Source: Haloterrigena gelatinilytica
Lineage (GTDB): Archaea > Halobacteriota > Halobacteria > Halobacteriales > Natrialbaceae
NCBI RefSeq assembly: GCF_013342145.1
Contig: NZ_JABUQZ010000001.1
Coordinates: 744,001-808,000 of the forward strand
Length of the DNA: 64,000 bases
Reading direction: 5' to 3'
The notes beneath the pieces are model-generated. The model saw only the letters and a program-made list of their open reading frames with translations, did not search any database and was not told the DNA's origin. The translations under genes and the position numbers were made by a program. This document shows positions 62,613 to 64,000 of this stretch, one piece after another (the stretch's first letter is position 1; each line of letters opens with the position of its first letter).

Positions 62613-63368
62613 ATGAGCGACGACCGATCAGCAGACACGCACGACCACGCGGGCGACGACGTCCGGGCCGCCAGCGAGCGCGAGCGGACGACCGACGCGG
62701 TCGATCGGGAGGCCGCCTCGAGCGCTCGGGAACGCGAAGCGCGGGACGGAGTACCGTCCGACGAACAGCGAGGCGAATCCGGACCCGAACCGACCGGCGG
62801 CGAGGGGTCCGGCGGCGACGGGAGCGGCGACGGCGGCGGTTGGTCGGGCCGGCTCGCCTTCTTGCTCAGCGCCCTGTTCGGCCTCGGACTGGCGGTCGGC
62901 GCCGTCGCGCTCGTCACCGGGCGCGCCCCGTTCTTCGAGAACGTCATGCGGGTCCGCCCGACCGTCGAGGGCGGCGGCGTCGGCGCCGACTGGGTCGTCG
63001 GGAACACGGGGCCGATCCTCGAGGCCGCCATCACGCTGGTCCACCTGGCGGACGTCGTCATGGGGATCTTCATCCTCCTGATGGTGTTCATCCACTGGGC
63101 CGCGTTCCGCCGGCTGGCGACGCGGATGCGCCCGCCCGCGGGCTCGAGTCGCGCCGGAGAGAGCGCGGCGGCCACCGACGGGGGTGAGCGGTCCGGAGGA
63201 CCGCGATCCTCGTCAGACCGAAGGTCTGACGTAGGTGAGCCGAGCGGAGCGAGGCGAACGTCGGAATCGACCGCTGCAGGCGACTCGAACGCCGGATCGG
63301 ACGCGTCGGCCTCGAGTGACGATACACCAGACGATTCCACCGGTCCCGACGGGGGTGATCGACGGTGA
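62613..63368 (+). CDS. Formate dehydrogenase operon membrane protein
   Basis: A 251-aa protein with two hydrophobic segments (RLAFLLSALFGLGLAVGAVA and VHLADVVMGIFILLMVFIHW) between disordered polar arms. The N-terminal arm is acidic and Gly/Ser-rich; the C-terminal arm is built partly from hairpin repeats (63188-63231) that encode SGGPRSSSDRRSDVG. Between segments is a loop with FFENVMRVRPTVEGGG. Its GTGA overlap with the next gene and position between fdhB and cytochrome b suggest a fourth subunit or assembly factor. Confidence 0.7.
   Translation: MSDDRSADTHDHAGDDVRAASERERTTDAVDREAASSAREREARDGVPSDEQRGESGPEPTGGEGSGGDGSGDGGGWSGRLAFLLSALFGLGLAVGAVALVTGRAPFFENVMRVRPTVEGGGVGADWVVGNTGPILEAAITLVHLADVVMGIFILLMVFIHWAAFRRLATRMRPPAGSSRAGESAAATDGGERSGGPRSSSDRRSDVGEPSGARRTSESTAAGDSNAGSDASASSDDTPDDSTGPDGGDRR
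63188..63231. repeat. Two C(GNA)G hairpins within coding sequence
   Basis: GCGGTCC-GGA-GGACCGC (63188-63204) and CGTCAGACC-GAA-GGTCTGACG (63211-63231). They are followed at 63238-63260 by a purine-rich segment similar to the other haloarchaeal repeat motifs. The same hairpin form is seen at 28800-28848. Confidence 0.6.
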
Positions 63369-64000
63369 CGAACCTCGATCACGGGAAGTTCTCGCGGGTG
63401 ACGACGATGTTCCACTCGCTGCTGGCGCTGACGGTGTTCATCCTGTTCTTCACGGGGTACGCCATCGCCTTCAACACGGAGCTGTGGTGGCTCGTGGAAC
63501 TGATGGGCGGCAACCAGGGCGTGCTCTCGATCCACCGGCTGGCCGGCTTCGCGCTGATCGCGCTGACCGGGTTCTGGGTGCCCTACATGCTGCTTCGGTC
63601 GGCCAGTCGGTCCAACTTCCGGTCGGTCCTGCCCGCTCCGTCCGACGTGAAGGCCTTCGTTCAGGACGTCCAGTTCGCGCTGGGGCGGGCCGACGAACGC
63701 CATCCGGCGGCCCGCCAGTTCGCGGGCTACAAGGCCGACGAGGTGCCGCTGATCTCCTACATCGGCAAGGGCGTCATCTGGATCTTCACCGTCGAACTCC
63801 TCCTGCTCATGCTCTCGGGGCTGCTCATCTGGCGCAAGACCTGGCTGATCGACTTCTACGACTCCCAGTCGGTCGTGATGGCCTTCGTCGCCTTCCACGG
63901 CCTGCTCGGGGTCATCATGCTGATGGGCGTGATGTTTCACACCTTCGAGCACGGCTTCCACCCGGCGTTCTACCCCGTCGAGATGAAGGCGTTCCTACCG
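63365..64000 (+). CDS. fdhC: Formate dehydrogenase cytochrome b subunit (partial)
   Basis: The first 212 residues of a membrane cytochrome b of the FdnI/HydC type; the 3' end lies beyond the window. GTG 63365 overlaps the preceding TGA. Hydrophobic helices contain candidate heme His residues: MFHSLLALTVFILFFTG, SIHRLAGFALIALTG, VMAFVAFHGLLGVIM and MFHTFEHGFHPAFYP. It passes electrons from FdhB to quinone inside the membrane. The symbol is by position and family; fdnI-like would also do. Confidence 0.85.
   Translation, partial: MTNLDHGKFSRVTTMFHSLLALTVFILFFTGYAIAFNTELWWLVELMGGNQGVLSIHRLAGFALIALTGFWVPYMLLRSASRSNFRSVLPAPSDVKAFVQDVQFALGRADERHPAARQFAGYKADEVPLISYIGKGVIWIFTVELLLLMLSGLLIWRKTWLIDFYDSQSVVMAFVAFHGLLGVIMLMGVMFHTFEHGFHPAFYPVEMKAFLP

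Noticed and set aside
1-64000. tRNA, rRNA, CRISPR arrays or insertion sequences
   Set aside because: I looked in the gene-free stretches and saw no tRNA-like arms, no regularly spaced direct repeats and no transposase.

Overview
The window is haloarchaeal chromosome. The evidence is strongly acidic proteins, high G+C, twin-arginine secretion signals, many leaderless genes with a TATA-like box about 25-30 nt before the start, Shine-Dalgarno runs (GGAGGTGA) ahead of internal operon genes, and haloarchaeal families (Bat-type regulators, a gvp gas-vesicle cluster, an rpl21e-rpoF-DUF655-rsmA cluster). Gene content fits a Natrinema/Haloterrigena-like member of the Natrialbales, but that placement is inference. 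I saw no tRNA, rRNA, CRISPR array or intact insertion sequence.

Layout. 0.2-8.5 kb: DNA methylase, TRAM-like protein plus NhaC antiporter, xi-class GST, SDR, Zn-MDR, HD phosphohydrolase. 8.5-16.2 kb: a dipeptide/nickel-type ABC operon (two permeases, a fused double ATPase, a Tat lipoprotein) behind a long structured leader with a palindromic operator-like site, convergent with a creatininase-methyltransferase pair. 16.3-25.8 kb: oxidoreductases, a SHOCT membrane protein, a secreted GH3 glucosidase with one dockerin-like repeat, a nitroreductase and a two-gene split MetE. 26-30.5 kb: the conserved archaeal information-processing cluster, interrupted by an array of short hairpins. 30.7-41.5 kb: Bat regulator, trans-sulfuration enzyme, a protein with the full class I terpene synthase signature, MBL protein, DoxX, GNAT, MutS, a membrane-anchored double winged-helix regulator, a lipoprotein serine protease and a CHY zinc finger.

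41.6-49.0 kb: gas-vesicle cluster gvpA-gvpN-gvpO leftward and gvpF-G-H-(unusual gvpI-slot gene)-J-K-L-M rightward. It has no gvpC, gvpD or gvpE, and several Gvp proteins carry charged tails. 49-55.4 kb: zinc-ribbon and small unknown proteins, sugar-type dehydrogenases. 55.5-64 kb: formate dehydrogenase locus: TorD-like chaperone and an HdrA/MvhD-like multi-[4Fe-4S] protein leftward; a 25-codon leader ORF, catalytic FdhA (Cys form), FdhB, a membrane protein and a cytochrome b (cut by the window end) rightward.

How the genes work together. The formate locus predicts export of a Mo/W formate dehydrogenase through Tat with TorD help, and electron transfer through FdhB to the membrane cytochrome; the HdrA-like protein suggests an additional soluble electron route. 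The gvp genes give buoyancy. The ABC operon and its convergent methyltransferase/creatininase pair may form a metal or peptide acquisition unit. The best candidates for something undescribed are the terpene synthase-like gene, the HdrA-like protein without a visible flavin motif beside formate dehydrogenase, the non-canonical gvpI-slot gene with paired acidic and basic Gvp tails, and the C(GNA)G hairpin elements.
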